Origin: Pyropia yezoensis
Taxonomy: Eukaryota; Rhodophyta; Bangiophyceae; Bangiales; Bangiaceae
NCBI GenBank assembly: GCA_009829735.1
Contig: CM020619.1
Span: forward strand, 9,228,375 to 9,292,374
Direction of reading: 5' to 3'
Length of the DNA stretch: 64,000 bases
The translations under genes and the position numbers were made by a program. The notes beneath the pieces were generated by a model. That model was not told the DNA's origin and did no database searches. It saw only the letters and a program-made list of their open reading frames with translations. Shown here one piece after another: positions 50,353 through 61,661 of the stretch. The number at the start of each line of letters is the position of its first letter. Position 1 is the stretch's first letter.

Positions 50353-52608
50353 TCTCCAAGTCCTGCTCCACGTCCGCCGCGATGACGCGGCCCCGCCCAG
50401 ATTCGGAAATACACACACGACCCCAAAAGTGTCACAGCCGCAGTGGGGGTGGAGAGAACAGAGGGACAGGCAAGTTAGAAAACGGCAAGGAGGGTCATCT
50501 CAGAAAGCAGCCCGGAGCGTGCGCAGGAATGTCAGGGGTACAAGCGCGGAATACACATCCGTCCGCGGAGCGCTCCAGTACGCGGCAACCCGCGACGGCA
50601 CACACGGTTGGCCGGGGACGCAGCTTCTGTATAAAAGCCCGCGACAGAGAGCGGCCGGCGGAAGGCCACCAAGGCACCAAGGCGTACCATCAGGGAGGCA
50701 CGCAAGACAACGACAGGGCACCCGCAAGCCGCGACGGTGGGACACCGGAAAGGGGTTGTGACAGCAGAGGTTTGTCGTCACGGCGGGGCGCCCGCGAAAA
50801 CAGAGGTGGGGCAGGCCCTCACAGGGGGCACCACACCAAGCGGTCGTGCGCAGCCAAACCGGTGGTGCAGCGGGGCTGAACGCTCGGGGAGGGAGCGCGG
50901 CGCGGCGGGGGGGGCGCCACGCTGCGCCTGCGTCCTCGAAGCCAGCGCGCCACCCTGCGGGATGGCGTCCCGGTGGAACCGCCACTGCGGGCGGGTGTGG
51001 GGGGGGGAGGCGCGGCCCGGGGGAGGCGCACCAAGAATACACACACGCTTGGGGCGAAAGCGGGGGTTGAGGGAGGGATGCAACGGCTGCGCACTGTTTT
51101 CCTGGCGTGCTGCGCGGTACAGCGCTGCCGACTAAATAATTCCATCTCGAGAGGTACTATACGTAACTAGAATGCATTGTGTGCAGTACTCTCCGTCACT
51201 AGCATCATGAATTCCGCACAAACATTTACCTCGGAACATCCAGCAACGACTGCATGCCGTACTGTAGCTAACACGCGCCCCAGCCAAACAGGGCACGACC
51301 AGCGCTGTGCCCACTGTACCGTCGTCGCGGATTTTTGGAAATCGGCTTGTTTCCGCTTGCGTAGCCCCTTGCGCACCCACCCACAGCAACCTCTGGCCCA
51401 CATTTTCGGTCGAATATCGCGCAAAAGCTTGCACTCCTAGGCGGAGGGCCGCTGCGGGCTTGCTCTCTCATACGAGGAGTATCGTTGTGGCATGCGCTTC
51501 ACACCCATCCCGGTTGCGCACGTCGCAGTCGTACGCACCGTAACGGGCAAGCGCACGGCAAAGCACACAACAATCGACACGCAGAGACTTGTACAGGCTG
51601 AGCAAGCGCTTGTTGGGAACCCCTTCGACGCCATTTGCGGACTTTGCGGACCTCGGGCGAGATGTCGAATTCATGAGAAAGATCGCTGTAATGCAAGAGG
51701 CCTCTGTTGCCCATGGGCAAGATCTTGCTCAACAACTTGCTCTACGTCCCAAAATATGCTCAAACAAGGGCTTCCGCGCCAGGCTGCGCAAGCGTCTCCG
51801 CAAGAAAGTCAAGAGAATCCGGCCTTGCGCGTGACGATAGTTCAGGGGGCACAGCGCAGGGAGACAGTAGCATCCTCGCGGCCAAGACCCGCGCGAGGGT
51901 TGGAGAGCGGAGCAGGCCAGTCATCCCGACGACACCTACAGTCATGGTGACCCCGACGGAGGAGCCTCACCAAAGGCGGACCCTTCACCCAAGACCGCGG
52001 AGGAACCTTTCGTTTTTATGGTTCGCGCATCTCCGCAGGGATGCCCACACCCCTCCCCCCCCCCCAAAGCAAAAATGTAATCAGACACGGAAAAGCAACC
52101 CAGTGAGAGTGAAGAATCACACCAAGCAAACCCACTGCCACGCACAGCTCCGCTCCTCTACATGCCAGCCTGAAACACACAACCCCATGACTGTCCATTA
52201 CCGCACAACAAGCCAGCCCACGCCCGTCTCAACGCCACCCCTGCCCGCCACCCGAACGGCCGTCGCCAATGCCGCTCACAGGCGGTAGCGCGAAAGACCT
52301 CACAGCCGTTGCCAGCGCACAACACAGCACTGCCAGCCACAGCCGCGGCTACGGAAACCGTTGCAGCTGCAGCCACCGATTCTGCTGTCGCGGTCGCTGC
52401 CGCTGCCGCCGTCGCAGCCGCCGCCGCTGCCGCCGCCGATTGTCGCTGTCGCAGTCGCAGCCGTAACCACACCCGCAGAGACAACCGCAGTCGCAGTCGA
52501 AGCCGCAGTCGAAGCCGCAGTCAAAGCCGCAGCCGCAGCCGCAGTTGCAGCCCCAGCCGCAGCCCCAGCCGCAGCCGCAGCCCCAGCCACCACCTCCCCG
52601 TCACTAGC
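50353..52608. other. Gap of 2.3 kb between centrin and alpha-tubulin, no supported gene
   Basis: Contains the centrin promoter, G/C-rich simple sequence up to 51080, and a lower-GC part (51130-51800) with overlapping short frames on both strands and no recognised motif. The right end has a (GCAGCC)-type repeat and the tubulin 3' UTR. Confidence 0.4.
52440..52595. repeat. Hexamer-based tandem repeat (GCAGCC / GCAGTC)
   Basis: Imperfect repeats of GCAGTCGAAGCC and GCAGCCCCAGCC just downstream of the tubulin stop, so probably in or next to its 3' UTR. Plus-strand translation gives Ser-Arg dipeptides and is artefactual. Confidence 0.7.
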
Positions 52609-53976
52609 CTAGTACTCCTCCTCCGCGTCAGCGTCGGCCGACTCCATTCCCACCTCACGGTAGTCCTGTTCAAGGGCCGCAAGGTCCTCGCGCGCCTCGG
52701 AGAACTCCCCCTCCTCCAGCCCCTCCCCCACGTACCAGTGCACAAAGGCACGCTTACTGTACAGGAGGTCAAACTTGGCGTCGATGCGGCCAAACACCTC
52801 GGCAATGGCCGTGCTGTTGCTGATCATGCACACCGCCCGGTTGACGGAGGCCAGGTCTCCGCCGGGCACCACCGTTGGCGGCTGGTTGTTGATCCCACAC
52901 TTAAAGCCCGTCGGGCACCAGTCCACAAACTGGATGCTCTTGCGCGTCTTGATGGCCGCCACCGCCGCGTTGACGTCCTTGGGCACGATATCTCCGCGGT
53001 ACATGAGGCAGCAGCTCATGTATTTTCCAATGTTGGGGTTGCACTTGGCCATCATGTTGGCCGGCTCAAACGCGCTCGACGTGATTTCCGACACGGACAG
53101 CGACTCGTGGTGCGCCTTGTCTGCCGAGATGACTGGCGAGTAGGAAGAGAGCATGAAGTGAATGCGCGGGTAGGGGACCAAGTTGGTCTGGAACTCGTTG
53201 ATGTCCACGTTGAGGGCACCCTCAAAGCGAAGCGACGCAGTCAGCGACGACACCACTTGCGCAATCAACCGGTTGAGGTTGCCATACGTGGGGCGCTGAA
53301 TACCCAGGCGGTTCTTGCAGATATCGTAAATCGCCTCATTGTCCAGCATCACCGCCACGTCCGTGTGCTCGAGCAGCGCATGCGTCGACAGCACCGAGTT
53401 GTACGGCTCCACGACGGCGGTCGACACCTGCGGGGAGGGGTAGACGGTGAAAGCCAGCTTGGACTTCTTGCCATAGTCCACCGACAGCCGCTCTAGCAGG
53501 AGGGAGCCCAGCCCCGACCCCGTCCCGCCGCCCACCGCATTAAAGACGAGGAAGCCCTGCAGGCCACTGCAGTTGTCGGCAAGCTTCCGGATCCGATCCA
53601 GCGCCTTTTCCAGAATCTCCTTGCCCACCGTGTAGTGCCCCCGCGCATAGTTGTTGGCCGCGTCCTCCTTGCCGCTGATGAGGTTGCCCGAGTGGTACAG
53701 CTGCCGGTACGGCCCCGTCCGAACCTCGTCAATGACCGTCGGCTCGAGGTCGAGGAAGAGCGCGCGGGGCACGTACTTGTTGTCCTTTTGGCCCGTCTCG
53801 GCAAAGAAGGTGTTGAAGGCGGCGGAGCCAGAGGCGGCCGACGGGGCGGCCCCGGGGGCGACCGCCTTGAGCGTCCCATCAGGGGCAATGTCGTGCTCCA
53901 GGCAGTAGAGCTCCCAGCAGGCGTTGCCCACCTGCACACCCGCCTGGCCCAGGTGGAGGGAAATGACCTCCCTCAT
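52609..53976 (-). CDS. TUBA: Alpha-tubulin
   Basis: A single exon encodes 455 residues from the ATG at 53974-53976 ([13 protein letters not shown]). Recognisable alpha-tubulin segments include [17 protein letters not shown], the T4 loop [25 protein letters not shown], the catalytic Glu for beta-tubulin GTP in [17 protein letters not shown], and [20 protein letters not shown]. It ends in EEEY, so the terminal Tyr can be removed and restored. The protein is the GTP-binding subunit of microtubules. The luminal loop that normally holds Lys40 is replaced by the Ala/Pro/Ser-rich [18 protein letters not shown], with no SDKT site, so K40 acetylation is unlikely at the usual position. The first residues are MREV rather than MREC. 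The upstream frame is open without an ATG and through G runs. Confidence 0.97.
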   Translation of the reverse strand: MREVISLHLGQAGVQVGNACWELYCLEHDIAPDGTLKAVAPGAAPSAASGSAAFNTFFAETGQKDNKYVPRALFLDLEPTVIDEVRTGPYRQLYHSGNLISGKEDAANNYARGHYTVGKEILEKALDRIRKLADNCSGLQGFLVFNAVGGGTGSGLGSLLLERLSVDYGKKSKLAFTVYPSPQVSTAVVEPYNSVLSTHALLEHTDVAVMLDNEAIYDICKNRLGIQRPTYGNLNRLIAQVVSSLTASLRFEGALNVDINEFQTNLVPYPRIHFMLSSYSPVISADKAHHESLSVSEITSSAFEPANMMAKCNPNIGKYMSCCLMYRGDIVPKDVNAAVAAIKTRKSIQFVDWCPTGFKCGINNQPPTVVPGGDLASVNRAVCMISNSTAIAEVFGRIDAKFDLLYSKRAFVHWYVGEGLEEGEFSEAREDLAALEQDYREVGMESADADAEEEY

Positions 53977-54834
53977 GGTCCCGGGGAGAGAGGGAAGAGA
54001 AGAGAGGGGGCGGGGGGCGGGGCAGGGGGGCGGGAGGCAGGGGGGGGGGGGGCAAGAGAAGGGGCGGGGGGGGGGGGGGGGCGGGGGGGGAGGGCGGGCG
54101 GCGGCAAAGACGGCGGCAGCAGGGGGAGAGCGTAGGGGACAGGCGCGCGAGGCCGGTGGTGCGGAGGGGTTGGTGGCACGATGGGCAGCCGTGCGTGGCG
54201 GCGGGGACGCGCGTGTGGGGGCGCCCGCGGGCGTGGTCGCCGGCCGCTCCCGCACCCAACCGGCACACCCCCAACGCACGCCAACCAGGGCGGGCGCGCG
54301 TCGGCCCCGCGGTCGTCGGCGGCGGCGTGTGCGCACGTCACGGACGGGGGGGGGGGGGCCCGTCACGACGGGGGGGGGGGGGGGGCCTCTCCATCGTCAG
54401 CTCCCGCCCAAAGCCCATCGAAGTCCCTCGAGCCCCGTCGACCCATCGAATGGCTCTTTCGATGGGCGTTTCCAGCTCATCGACAGTCCCATCGAAAGCA
54501 CCCATTCGATGGGACCCTAGACTGAGGCCCGCTTGTCGGCGCTCCGACTGGTCGATGGAAGTTCTCTCGCGTCCGCGGCTATGATCTCAGGACATCGAAA
54601 CACGCGCGAGACTGCGCTTCCGGCGGCCCCTCTCATTGGACCGGCACACTCTGTCAGGAGTAGCCCAATGACTCAGCCCAGCGTCGCTCTCACGCTCGCC
54701 CGGTAGCCAACTTTGCGCCCGGTGTCCTTCAGCTCAGGCACGGTGGCTGGGTGTCAACCCCCACGGGGGAAGCAAGCTCGCCACCCTCTGCCTCCACGAA
54801 TGCGGCCCTCCCGCACCCCCCAGCAGCCGCACCA
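53977..54834. other. Alpha-tubulin upstream region and transposon edge
   Basis: Directly upstream of tubulin are G runs (54066-54081, 54346-54358, 54370-54385), then a cluster of CCCATCGA motifs at 54413-54514. The tubulin promoter should be in the first few hundred bases. The left end of the CACTA-like element probably lies here too. Confidence 0.45.
54413..54514. repeat. Clustered CCCATCGAA motifs forming two hairpins
   Basis: CCCATCGA occurs at 54414 and CCCATCGAA at 54443 and 54488; the inverse TTCGATGGG occurs at 54458-54466 and 54505-54513. Two stem-loops result (54442-54466 and 54487-54514). Two more direct copies are at 60715-60732. Confidence 0.75.
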
Positions 54835-55620
54835 ATGATCATGCCGCCGATGGACCCAGCGCAGGCGAGGCCGCAGCAGACCTCATCGTTGCAACGCCCC
54901 AACGCCGCTGCCCCGATTGCCAAAGCGTTGGCGGCCTCATCTGCGGCGCCGGCTGCAGCGGCGGCGACAGCAGCGGCAGCAACGGCGGCGTCGGCGGCAG
55001 CGGCCGCTGCCGCGGCTGCAGCAGCGGCGGCGGCGGAGGCGGCTGCAGCAGCGGATAAAGCGGCAGTAGCAGCGGCGGATGCTGGAGCAGCAGCGGCTGA
55101 GGCAGCGGCAGAGGTGGTGGCGGCATCCGCGCAGGGGGCGGGGGCGTTGTCACCGCCCCCGGCCGTGTGGCACCAGCAGCTGCTACTGCGCCCTCCCCCA
55201 CTCCAGGGAGCTCCGCCTGCTGTGGACCCCATTGCCTCTGTACTCGCAGCCTCGGCAGCGGCGGCTGTGGCCGCTTCCGCGCCGGATGCGGCGGCGGCGG
55301 CGGCGGCAGAACGCCCGGCTATGTGGTACGAGCCGCTCTTACTGTGGCCGCCCCCCGCCCAGGGAGCTCCGCCTGCTGAGGGCTCCATTGCCTCTGCACT
55401 CGCAGCCTCGGCAGCTGCGGCTGTGGCCGCGTCCGCGCCAGGAGCGGCGGCGGCGGCTCCACCCCCGGCCTCGAACGTGTGGCGCCACTCCCTTTTGCCG
55501 CCACTGCCCTTATCCCTGGGTGCGGCGGAGGCGTCCGCAGACTTGGCTGCGGAAGCGGACCCACGCGCACCCGTTGCTTCCCGCACCCGTTCTCAGCTAT
55601 GGACTGCCCGGCAAGACTGA
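54835..55620 (+). CDS. Ala-rich repetitive ORF, probably the accessory gene of the CACTA-like element
   Basis: The frame starts at ATG 54835 (MIMPPMDPAQARPQQ) and gives 261 residues. After a poly-Ala/Glu region it has three imperfect copies of a unit beginning VWHQQLLLRPPPLQGAPPA, MWYEPLLLWPPPAQGAPPA and VWRHSLLPPLPLS, separated by Ala-rich helices of about 35 residues. The C-terminus is ASRTRSQLWTARQD. The opposite strand is also open over the same span, but it lacks the Trp-centred repeat logic, so I prefer this strand. It lies tail to tail with the transposase gene and inside the repeat-bounded region. CACTA elements often carry a second gene, but no sequence match to a known accessory protein can be claimed. 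Confidence 0.4.
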   Translation: MIMPPMDPAQARPQQTSSLQRPNAAAPIAKALAASSAAPAAAAATAAAATAASAAAAAAAAAAAAAAEAAAAADKAAVAAADAGAAAAEAAAEVVAASAQGAGALSPPPAVWHQQLLLRPPPLQGAPPAVDPIASVLAASAAAAVAASAPDAAAAAAAERPAMWYEPLLLWPPPAQGAPPAEGSIASALAASAAAAVAASAPGAAAAAPPPASNVWRHSLLPPLPLSLGAAEASADLAAEADPRAPVASRTRSQLWTARQD

Positions 55621-55770
55621 ACGCCGCACACTGGGGCTGTGGGGACGAGGATCGTGGAGGCATTTGCTAGGTGGCCACCGAAAGAGGCACAAGGGAGACA
55701 TGTGGAGATTTAAATGATCAAAAGGAATAGAGCCTGCGCCCTTCCATAGCATTACTGGTCCGTGTTCGTC

Positions 55771-58700
55771 TCACTCGACTCTCTCGGTCATCAACGTGTC
55801 GTTACTGCATAGGATGAAGGCGAGAAAGTGGTCAAGGTGAGTTGTGCCTTCGTCGTGTTGTGCTATGTTGTGAAATCGTGACGTCCCCCATGGATAGAAC
55901 GCGTTGATGAAGTAGCGCATTGCCAAACGATCAGCCACTGGGTCACCCCAATCTGCAGGCGTCGCCTCAAGGCCCCGGCGACTTGCCAGGTCGGCGAAGT
56001 CCGGGACCACGTGAAGCACCCGCCGAATTGATGCCAGCGGCAACGTTCGCAGGCAAACGTCCGTCTTTCCGACGGGAACGCTCCAGGCCAGGCGCGTACA
56101 CCCGCGCGACACCAAGGGGCAGTTGGGAACACCCGGGACGACTTCCATGTCCGCCACTACCGCGACGTCGCCCTCCGGCCGCCGAACGATGGCCCGCACC
56201 TCAGCCACCGACAAGGTAGCCACATTCATGGACGGGGAGTACAGTACGAAGTCGTACCAGGGCTCACCCAAGAAGGAAGGGGATGCGTACAGAAGCTGCG
56301 TGGCAGTCCAGCCACACTCAAAGAAAGCCTCGAAGCTGATGCGCGAGCTCACACGCACTCCTGCGTCCTCAGGCAGCCCAAGGGCAGCCGCAACGCCCTT
56401 CATACCTGGCCACTGCGCCATTGCTGAAACACTCACTCGTCGCAGGTGGTACGCAGGCGTCGACACAGCTGCGGCACCGACACGTTCATCAAGAGGGGCT
56501 TCCGCAGGCCGGGGACCACTGTCGAGCCCCATGGTTGCACCATCCAGCGCTCCATCGTCGTCAGAGAGGCCCTGACCCGGGGCTTCTCCGTCGCTGTCCC
56601 CATGACCGGGAGGCTCGTCCGAAAGAAGAGCTTTATCTTCTTCAGCATTGCGGCACGTGATGACGCGGGCGCCTTGTGCCTGGACGACTAGCTGGCGGGT
56701 AAAGTCCGACATTGCCTTATTGGTCCGGGCGTAGTAGGGTTTGTCCTCCTTGTGCATGCGCTCGTTGATGCCCGCATTTCCGTTGTTGATATTGCCGTGC
56801 ATGCGAATGGCATGCAAAACGTGACACAACAGCCTGTGCACCTTCGATGAATGCCGTGGGCCCAGGATGGGCGACAGGTAGAGCGTCACAAAGCGCTCTG
56901 CCCTCTCCGAGATGCGCTTGCCCACGTCCAAGGTCAGGGGCAGGGGGGCAGTAGAGCACGTGTACCCGCACAGCTCGGCGTGTAGCACCGCAAACTCCGC
57001 AAACATCGCTGTGATGGCTTCGTCAATCGGCGTCTCTTGCCACACAGCAAGGTAGGTAGGCCAGTCAAACTGCGCTTTCCTTGCAGTAGACGCTGGATCG
57101 TCTTTTTCCTCGTCTTCGTCGGGCGATACATCCAGGTGCAATGCCGCCACACGGGCCGCAAGATCCGGGACAGCGTCGTGAACTCCATCGCCAACAGTAG
57201 GCGCAGCGCCACCCTCTGGTCCAGGACACACTTCTGGCTCAACGGCTTGGGGGACCGGCAGGGCCCCACGAGTGCGCCAGACCCCGGCGACCAAAAACGC
57301 CATCGTCGACACGCCCTCTCTTTGATGCTTCCCGGTGTACACGGACTGAGGTTCATCGTGCTTGACCAGGAAGCTAAGGGGTGGGTCACAAAGATGGTCT
57401 AAATCAAGTAAGGCGCATGATTGCGAGGAGGAACAAGAACTGGTCGACGGAGCCAGAGGGCACGTTAGCACACATGAGCACGACCATTGGGGCACCAACT
57501 GACCACCGGAGCAATAGCTGAGAGAGGACGCGGAGGCCTTGCCGTGGTGGAACGGGCCGCCAGCAGGGGGGCACTGACGTAGATAAAGCCGTATATTCCC
57601 GCGTGTGTGTTCAAGAAACGTACCCTGGAGGCGTTCTACAAGCCTTGCTGCGGCGGCCGAGGTGCTTCAGCCTCTTGTTGCAAACGCGACGCGACGCGGC
57701 TTCCGTCCCCGCCAGCGGCATGTCCCCCTTGCAGATCTTTGGTAAGACCTCGACGAGCCATTGAACAAGCAGCCTGGTCACGCCGAGGTCCAAAACCTGC
57801 ACCACCAGTAAAACCATCCAGACCGCGAGGAACACAAGACGGTGCAAACTGTTAGTCCATGCGCTCCACTGCAGAAAGCCAATGGGAGCGTGCACTCCAC
57901 GCACAGTTACACACGCGCACTGAGAATGGACCAACTTACATGCAGAGCATCAAAGCCAATCATCTTGTAACGCAAGTAAGGCGATGTAGAAAGGCCCTCC
58001 ATTGCGGCTAGTGCCGGCACAAATCCTGTCAAGCTGTCCACAGCCTCAAGGTCCTCTCTCCGTGCTTGCTGCCGGCCGTGCTGCCTGTGGCCAGATGCCT
58101 CTAACTGGCGCTCCAGAGTCTCGACAACGTCCCGGTCGGCCGCATTCAACGCCTCCGAGGCGCCCGCAACGTCAACCTGAACGTCACATAGGGAGCAAGG
58201 GCGCTGGCACTGTCCTGCCTTCAGGCATAAGACAGCGCGCTCTTCGGGTTGATCGCATACATACAGTAAAACACGAGGGAAGGCCATCAGCTGCCGGCCA
58301 CCCACGCGCAACTCAGCACCAAGCCTGCTGGCTGCCATCGCCGTCCGCATGCAGACGTAGAGCACACGCTGTAGAATTCCGCAGCGGCGCAGCCGGGAGC
58401 GCTCCTTCGCCGCCTTCTCAATCTGAATGCGCACAAGGGGAATGTAGGCGACTGTCATCCAGTGGATATCGCCAGATACATCGTTGACTACGCGCACTCG
58501 CAATGGGTACAGTTTGTGGGCTGATGATACACGCGAGCGGTTACTTCAAGGCAGTGCGGAAAGTCCACAGCGAAGGGCCAGAGGAAAATAGGTAAGTCAA
58601 CAGTCAAATGTGGGACACAAGGTGAGCGCACACTCGCATAATGACCAAGAAGCCAAGTGGTGATGGTCCTTCGCCCTTAATGGAACAGTGCATGCATAAA

Positions 58701-59819
58701 CGTACCACCAGACCAGGACAACTGGCTGCTGTCACTGTAGAGATGAAGACCCAGCACAAAGCTTGTACTGCCGCGAGTGCAGACGACTTCTTCCTCACAT
58801 AGACGGAATGCGTCCCCGTCCATGGGCGTCTGCCGCCGATTTGTTGGAGGTGCAGGACCATCTTCCCCGCTCCAAAACCGTACGTCACCTTCTCCTCTCC
58901 GAAGTTGAGCCATCACCGGCTCGAGGACTGAACGATAGTAAACCTCGTACTCAGTGCCGCCCTCTCGAATCTTCAGCTTCTTCCATCCCGCGCCAAGCAC
59001 AGCCTCGTTCAGGTCGTCGCGCAGGGCATTGGTGAAGGAGGAGACAGAGGGAAAGATGGCACGTAGAGAGCGGTCGTCACAAACCTCCATTGGGTCACCT
59101 GCGTCGCGCCTGTCCCAGACCTCCAAAAAGTCGTACAGCTGCTTCTGCTCTTGCACAGACAGACCAGCTCCGCCCACCCCAAGTACAAACTGCTGCAGAG
59201 CGCGCAGACGGGGGGTGTTGAGCCGCCCGCAGCGGCTGTTTCTTCGTCTTTGCAAAATCGGGACCGACCGCGCAGCGTCGTCCAGAACTTCGTACAGACT
59301 GAAATTGCGCGTCGCCAGGGACTGGTACTGGTACTCGGGGTCCATAGCTCCTTCAGTGACGTTGTCGCGCAGCACGCGAGTCATCTCCAATAGGGGATAA
59401 AGCTGAGCGCGGATGGCGGCGTCATAGCTGCCAGAGTGATCAGGCGCAAGAGCCCCAAAGCCCGCTATTGCCTCATCGCCGGCAAGCGCGGTGTCCGGCT
59501 CCTGCACGCCAGCGGTGCCAGGCCCAAAATGGCCAGTGTTGCGGCCTGAAGCACCTCCTGAAGGGGCGGCCAAATGACCCACTCGTCGACGAGCCCTGGC
59601 ATGCACGGGAATGCCGTCCACCTCAGCGGCGTCGTCATCCTCTCCCACTGTCTCCGGCCTTCCTCGTTTCTTGCCAGGGACGCCGCTGCCGACCTTTCGC
59701 TCGTGAGCTGACTTTTGGTGCCAGACGAACCCCCCCTTGCTGTAGGTCTCGAATTGGCACACTGAGCAGACGAGCAGCCTGGCCCGCTTCTTGCCGCCAG
59801 ACATGACTCTGTCATCCAT
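55771..59819 (-). mobile_element. CACTA/EnSpm (Plavaka-type) transposase gene, four exons, apparently intact
   Basis: Exons are 59819-58706, 58520-57940, 57796-57624 and 57373-55771; donors are GTACGT, GTAAGT and GTACGT, acceptors CATCAG, GTGCAG and CCTTAG, and phases fit, giving 1156 residues. The N-terminus has a C2H2-like finger (CSVCQFETYSKGGFVWHQ...H, from residue 18) and a basic GKKRGRP hook. The DDE core follows the Plavaka/TNP2 pattern: LYSDSSQLSWSGAHKLYPLR with Asp363 (the splice falls inside this motif), FPRVLLYVCDQPEERAVLCL, a CSLC pair, FDALHVLDLG with Asp562, and HGNINNGNAGINERMHKED with Glu827. The enzyme should cut and paste the element by binding its ends. The C-terminal part (from about 960) is a further conserved-looking domain. 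No stop or frameshift was seen, so the copy may be active. Third-position GC is lower than in host genes. Confidence 0.85.
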
Positions 59820-61661
59820 AGACACGAAAAACAGCCATCAAGGAAGACGAACGAGAAGACGCGGTCACATGTCAGTCGCTGACCTCTCCACAGAGAGCCC
59901 ACCTCACCATGGTGCCAGGCGCGCTCACACCCAGACACACACTGGAACACCTAAAACTCCTGCCGGGCTACACGCACCATTCACAGAGCAGGTCTCCGCG
60001 TCATGCCCACTGCGGATTGGCACCGAGGCTCGTGGCAACAGGCAAGGAGAGAAAGGGGGGCAGTACGTCGGATTCAGCAGGGACGAAGGCTATCGGGCGA
60101 AGGGGAGAGGAAGAACGTGGCACGTCGGCGTGGATTGGGAGCGCAGTCGGCAGCCGGCGTGGATTGAGAGCGCGGTCGGCAGCCGGCGCGGACGGGGGAG
60201 GGGTCCGGTCGTCGGAGTTGATGTGGCGCATGGCTGCAAGTCGCCTCGGAGAGTCGCCTCGGAGAGGGAGGGGGGCCGTACGGCGGTGGCTGGTGGTGGC
60301 AAGAATAGATGTGACGGGATGGGAGCTTGCCTGCGCTTCGCAGTCTGCGGGAAAAGCAGAGCGCAAGCACGGTCGGACAGAAAGATGCACCACAACACTG
60401 CCGCGTCAATGCAACCATGTGTGGTAGCCAAACACCGCTGAGAGGGGCCAGCAGGGGGAGCTTGGACCGTGTGGGGCAGACATCGGCCGCAATCTCCGGA
60501 TCCCCCCCACCCCCCCCCAACTTCCCCCTCCCCACCCACCCCCTCTACCCTCCCCACCCCACCCCCCCACCCCCCCCCAGAGCCCGCTCTCCGACCGTGC
60601 ACAGGACCCCTCCACGCAGGACCAGGAAGTCAAGGAACGTACACAGAATTATGGGCCCGCGTGTGGTACTCCGCACGTGCTCGGCAGGTCCTTCTGTTGC
60701 CGACGTCGACGGGTCCCATCGAAGCCCATCGAGGCCCGACGAGGCCGCGGCGGGCGGGAGATGTTGAACACGTCCAGCGTAAGTTGCTGTAGTCGAGGGA
60801 GTCTGGGTCTAAAATACACATCTGTAAGAAGACTCGGCCAATAGAAGTGTGGCACTACATGTATTTGAGTACTTCCTGGGCCTCCACGCCAACAGAATCC
60901 GCTAACACTTCGCGATCCGCCCCACTGTCCCACTGTCCTACTCGACATCTTTGGCGGGTGGCGTCATCGCCAGCGCGTCTTCGCTGCTGTGGGGCCTCCT
61001 GAGCTCCCCTGCGCATGCTGCTGTGGACCTGCGCCGTGCCAGTGGTCTTCGTCAGTTTCCGGCTCGGTGGACCTGTCCAATGTAGGACTGCGCGGCGCCA
61101 CACATACCGCCACACGTACCGTGTGGCGCGGGCGCCACCGATCTGCGCCGTGGACAGTACGTCCGCCCGTGGACTGCTCGGGTTGTGCCTGCCGGGACCC
61201 GCCGCCAGTGTGCTACGAGCGGCACAGAGGCCACACCCGTCTTCGTCATTAGATGTGTGGTGCAGCCAGTGTGGGCAGTGATTTCTTTCTGGCTGGTGAC
61301 GGGAGCTCCGTGCAGCTCTGCGCTGACGCCTCGTGCCCCCACAACTTCTTTGAGTGGTTCTCCGAGCACCATGTACCGCTGAATTCTGCCTGTTGGTGTG
61401 GCGTTTGCGGTCACCACCTCACGCACCCAGTCCCGTGCATTGTTGTGCGCCTCGGAATGTGAGTTGTGGGGTGTGCCCTCTTGTATAAGAAGGGGGGGGA
61501 AGAGTGCCTCTGCCAGCGCGGATTCTGGATTGCGGCCTGTACGTGCAGCTGACCACGCTGCTGGGGTGGTGCTTTGTGCTTGCGCTCCTCTCTCTACCCC
61601 GACACCGTCTTCGCTTTGGCTTCTTTTTGATTGGCGGCTTCTCTCCCTTCCCACGCTCACA
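59820..61661. other. Upstream region of the transposase and next gene
   Basis: Contains the transposase 5' UTR and promoter, C runs near 60507-60580, two CCCATCGA copies (60715-60732), a GGGTCTAAAATACACATCTG sequence at 60808 resembling the start of the 38654 MITE, and a Cys-containing short frame at 61253-61462 (CADASCPHNFFEW, ACWCGVCGHHL) without a clear start. Confidence 0.35.
61484..61488 (+). promoter_or_regulatory. TATA box for the gene at 61662
   Basis: TTGTATAAGAAG lies 174 bp upstream of the ATG and would place transcription start near 61515, leaving a 5' UTR of about 150 bases. Confidence 0.45.

Noticed and set aside
52309..53496. Plus-strand frame with an RS-dipeptide region
   Set aside because: Produced by the hexamer repeat and by the antisense of alpha-tubulin.
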